From Physcia stellaris (lineage: Eukaryota; Ascomycota; Lecanoromycetes; Caliciales; Physciaceae): a stretch of 64,000 bases of DNA. The stretch is from positions 1 through 64,000 of the forward strand of contig JABSSW010000063.1 of the NCBI GenBank assembly GCA_018902385.1, in the 5' to 3' direction. The stretch's first letter is position 1. Every line of letters begins with the position of its first letter. Positions 60,743 to 64,000 of the stretch are shown one piece after another. The position numbers and the translations under genes are program-made. The notes under the pieces were generated by a model. The model saw only the letters and a list, made by a program, of their open reading frames with translations, made no database searches and was not told where the DNA came from.

Positions 60743-63700
60743 CTAGGCATAAGCAGCCCAGCCACAAAACAGCAGCGCTAAGTTCCGCTCATCAGTCGCC
60801 TGCTGAATGAGCTCGTTCACAGTTGCGACAACACTCAAACTTTTGCTCAATTTCTTCGCCACAACCGTCAAAGCTCTATCGGCCTCTCCTGGTTCGCTAT
60901 CCCCTCTCTTGCCAAAGTCATCACCAGGGTCCTCGCCCTTCACGGGCGGCGCCTCCGTTTGTGCCTCTTGCATTTTCTTCAAGCGCAGCGGACTCAGAGA
61001 CCAAGAGTATAAAGGATCGTATCGTAGGACGTCTAGAATAGTCATGATGCTGTACGATTCATTCCGTAAAGCTTCGAGCGTGAATTCGCAGCACCTACGG
61101 AAAACGCCCTCGGTCTTGGTGATTCCCATCCCGTCTACAACATCCCGGGTAAGACGGAAAGGGACAACCTCCGGCACCGGCAGTACACGCCCTTGTTCGA
61201 ACGCTATGCCTAGGTCAATATGTACAACTTCGCCAGTCTTTTCGTCTAAGAGGATATTGTGTCCGTGGCGGTCCCCCAGGCCCAGTATGTATCCAAGGAT
61301 CGAGATGGCAGCGGTCGATCGCGTATAGGCCAAGCGTTTCTCAAACCAATCATCTGGATCTTCGAAGCGCTCCATGAAGAAATATCTCAATACCGGGTGG
61401 AAGTGGTCGATGACAGAGCGAAATGCCTTGATGCGCTGCTCCGCACTCTTCGATTGAGCATCGGCAATATGCTTGCGGCAAATGTTTCCCTTCAAGTCCT
61501 TCGGAAAATGCCGGTTATGTGCGGGCATGAGGTAGTCATGGAGAGGGACAGTGTTTGGCACAAACTCAATAATTCCCGAATTTGCAGTCAGGGGAAGGAC
61601 TCTGTATGTGCGGATTCCTAAGTTACGTTGCCGTGTGGATCGTTGTGAACGGAGGAGATTGCTCACTTGAGCAAAGACCTGCTCCATGATCGAATCCTGG
61701 CGAAGGTCGTCATTACCGCCCTTGAACTAATTTACGTTCAGCATACTGTTCAATCTCCGAGTACCATCACATACCAGCTGCTTGTACTTCTGCCCATCAG
61801 TACCGATCGCTGTTGCGATTTTCGGCATGCTGATTCCTGAAGCTACGGTGAACTCAGGCTGCCATCTCGCTATCATTGGTATACTGCTGTAATCACAGTC
61901 TGCCCGCAACTCTATACTCATAGTAGGTGGAGGGATCTTTCCCTTGAAGTTCCCCTGATTGTTGACGTCCTGCTCAAGCTTATGCCCGGAACTAACTTTC
62001 CGAAGTGCAATTCTAGCGCCTGGCTTGCCCTTGACATCATCTAGCTTTTCGCTCGCAAATCTGTGGAAGCTAATGTTGGTGTTGTGTATGGCCAGCCAGA
62101 TCGGTCCTGCGGACTTCGACTCTTTCAATGAGCTGATGACCTTTCCAGCAGCCGCACTTCGTGATAAAGTGACATCGTCCTTTCCTTTGGATTTATTCCC
62201 AGTAAAGATCTGGTACATACCATGCCATGGATGGTCGATGCATATCCGCAAAACAAGTGCAAAGAGGAGGCTCTGGAACTCGTCAGTTGAGTCTAACAGT
62301 CGTGAAGACCATTGATTCATCAAGGTGGCAAACTTCCTACTTCCTACTTTGGTTATGTGTTTTGCAACTGCTGTGTTAGCGACATTGCTGTTCCAGTTCT
62401 CCAACCACAACGCAGAGAACCGCAGGGCATCTTGATCGAATTTGTCACAAGCCTTGAGACAAAGCAAATAGTTCTCCAGGCTTTGACGGAGGAATGCTTG
62501 CCGGCTGTCATGCAAGCGCTGAAATTCACGATCGTCTAGATCGAGCCATTGTTTTGCTTTATTTCGATGGGTTGTCAGGTTGGCTCTTTCTTTTCCCTGC
62601 GAAGCTGCGGATTTGATCATCCTATCAAGATCATGGACTTCTGCCTCTTTTTGCTCACGGAGTTTCCCCATGCGACGATAATCTTCAAGGGTGTCCGGAT
62701 TTTGCAATTGCTGATCACAAAAGGAAGCGAATTGATGGTAAACCTTACCGGCTTCGTCGCCCTCAGAAACACCGTTAAGCTCTTTGATGGCCGGTGCAAG
62801 GTATCGATTGATAATCTCGTCCGGCTTTTCGAGTCTAGCTTCGGATATGTGATGGCCCTGTGTATGGTCTTAGCAATATGACTAATAGAATTGTCATCGG
62901 TGTTAGAGTCACCAATTTAGCAAGCACTTCTGGTTTTCCGACATGAATCGACTGCGCTTTTGGATGCATACTCGACTGCAGTTCCTGGAGCATTCGAATT
63001 GACGTCGACATCTCGCCTTGATCCCAAAGCACTTGAGCGCTCTCAAAACTAACTGCAGCTAGGATATCAACGCCGGCAGCTTGGCATGACTGTGAAAGAC
63101 TTGTTAGATGTGTCACTGATGTCAAGGCATTTTGGAATGCTGCATGTTCTCTGCTCATTCTTGATGACGCCAACAAGACTTGGCTCTCGAGGAGTTTGGC
63201 ATCGTGCTGTGAAATCTTGAGAATGTTCTGAAGCCGCGCACTCTTACTCAATGAGCTGAACATCGACTCGCGGCACGAGATTATGTCGCTAATGCGATCG
63301 AAACTGTGTAGTATTAGTGGTCATCATGAATCACAGCTGAATAAAGAGAGTTACCTCCCGATACGCATCCATTCACCCCTCGCTTCAAATTTAGCCCATA
63401 CTTCGTATAATTCAGTGCTGCTCTCTGAAGAGAATATCTCGTCTGCTTCTGATAGTATAGCTAGCACGGCAAGCGTTTTGTGAGCTGCAGAGGTTGCATC
63501 GCCTCCAGCCAGTAGTATTGCCATGACATCACCGACTCCAGAGTTGATGGCGGAGGACGCTGAGTCAAAGTCCACAGCGCTGTTGATGCCTTGCAGCGCC
63601 TTGAAAACAGTGCTGGACCCACTGGAGTGTGACGTCGGAACCGGAACATCCCATTGTTCCAGCTTTCTGGCCGTGTTCAACATTGACTCGGGAGCTGTAT

Positions 63701-64000
63701 GCCCAGACTCCGCCATCTTGCTAAGCATAGACTGTGATAATCCATGAAAGTCCAAACTGTTCAATACAGTAATCATGCTTGCGTAGTCCCCGGGTGGGGT
63801 TTCCTTAGCAAGTCTTATTTGGCTGTCAAAGTAGGCGCCTCGGAATGAAAGACTCTTGAAACCAGCTTGCTCGTACTCTAAGCGAGTCATTAGTGAAGCA
63901 AGACTAGATGGCTGCTGCACACCATAAAAGGAGTCTTGCTCATCGACGTTTTGATAAATTTCTAGCAAGAGGTCCGTTGGCTCATCAAATTTAACACCTG
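60743..64000 (-). CDS. TEL1: Serine/threonine protein kinase TEL1 (ATM orthologue), C-terminal part
   Basis: A PI3K-like kinase that senses double-strand breaks and short telomeres. Only the C-terminal ~1030 residues lie in the window. The gene runs off the edge at 64000 in an open frame. Exons: beyond 64000 to 63355, 63303-62913, 62857-61775 and 61726-60743, with introns of 51, 55 and 48 bp, all in phase. The first two exons and part of the third are FAT-domain helices ([17 protein letters not shown]). The kinase domain follows: [12 protein letters not shown], catalytic loop [13 protein letters not shown] and DLGIAFEQG. The protein ends with a FATC domain: [21 protein letters not shown] then AYA. 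All catalytic motifs are intact. The piggyBac transposon ends 225 bp downstream of the stop codon. Confidence 0.95.

Overview
The window looks like a chromosome arm of a filamentous ascomycete (Pezizomycotina; a Dothideomycete-type genome is my guess, not proven). The reasons are short introns (mostly 48-81 bp, GT...CTAAC/CTGAC-like branch...AG), a typical single-copy gene set (TEL1/ATM, mitochondrial DNA polymerase MIP1, a ZRG17-like zinc transporter, an SLX8-like RING ligase, a CofD/UPF0052 protein, a GT71 mannosyltransferase), and sharp alternation of gene-bearing balanced DNA with AT-rich blocks of mutated transposons.

Layout. 1-7775: AT-rich block with the 3' part of a Ty3/gypsy element (family A), a complete 1.96-kb gag/pol-less LTR element with 5-bp target duplications, and unassigned AT-rich DNA. 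7780-14800: gene island with a GT71 mannosyltransferase, a tandem repeat, and a small cysteine-rich secreted-type gene cut in an exon by a 1.64-kb Copia-type element that carries only gag. 14810-34030: AT-rich block with a Mutator-like (MULE) relic and a Ty3/gypsy element (family B, 18463-34030) that contains a complete-length family A element (21735-28399). 34031-50864: gene island with an orphan membrane protein, ZRG17-like transporter, coiled-coil protein, MIP1, SLX8-like ligase and CofD-like protein. 50865-60517: a piggyBac-type DNA transposon whose transposase gene was split by a third Ty3/gypsy element (family C, 52415-59991). 60743-64000: the C-terminal part of TEL1, running off the window.

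The most striking signal is the mutation spectrum of the AT-rich blocks. Repeat decay in ascomycetes (RIP) is usually C-to-T at CpA. Here CpA and CpG are plentiful, while CpC and CpT (and GpG, ApG) are almost gone. Comparison of the two LTRs of element C, and of the two family A copies, shows differences that are all C/T or G/A transitions in a C-before-pyrimidine context. This points to a RIP-like process with an unusual CpY target.

Gene models were built by eye from frames, splice signals and phase. Product names come from remembered family motifs, and no database search was possible.
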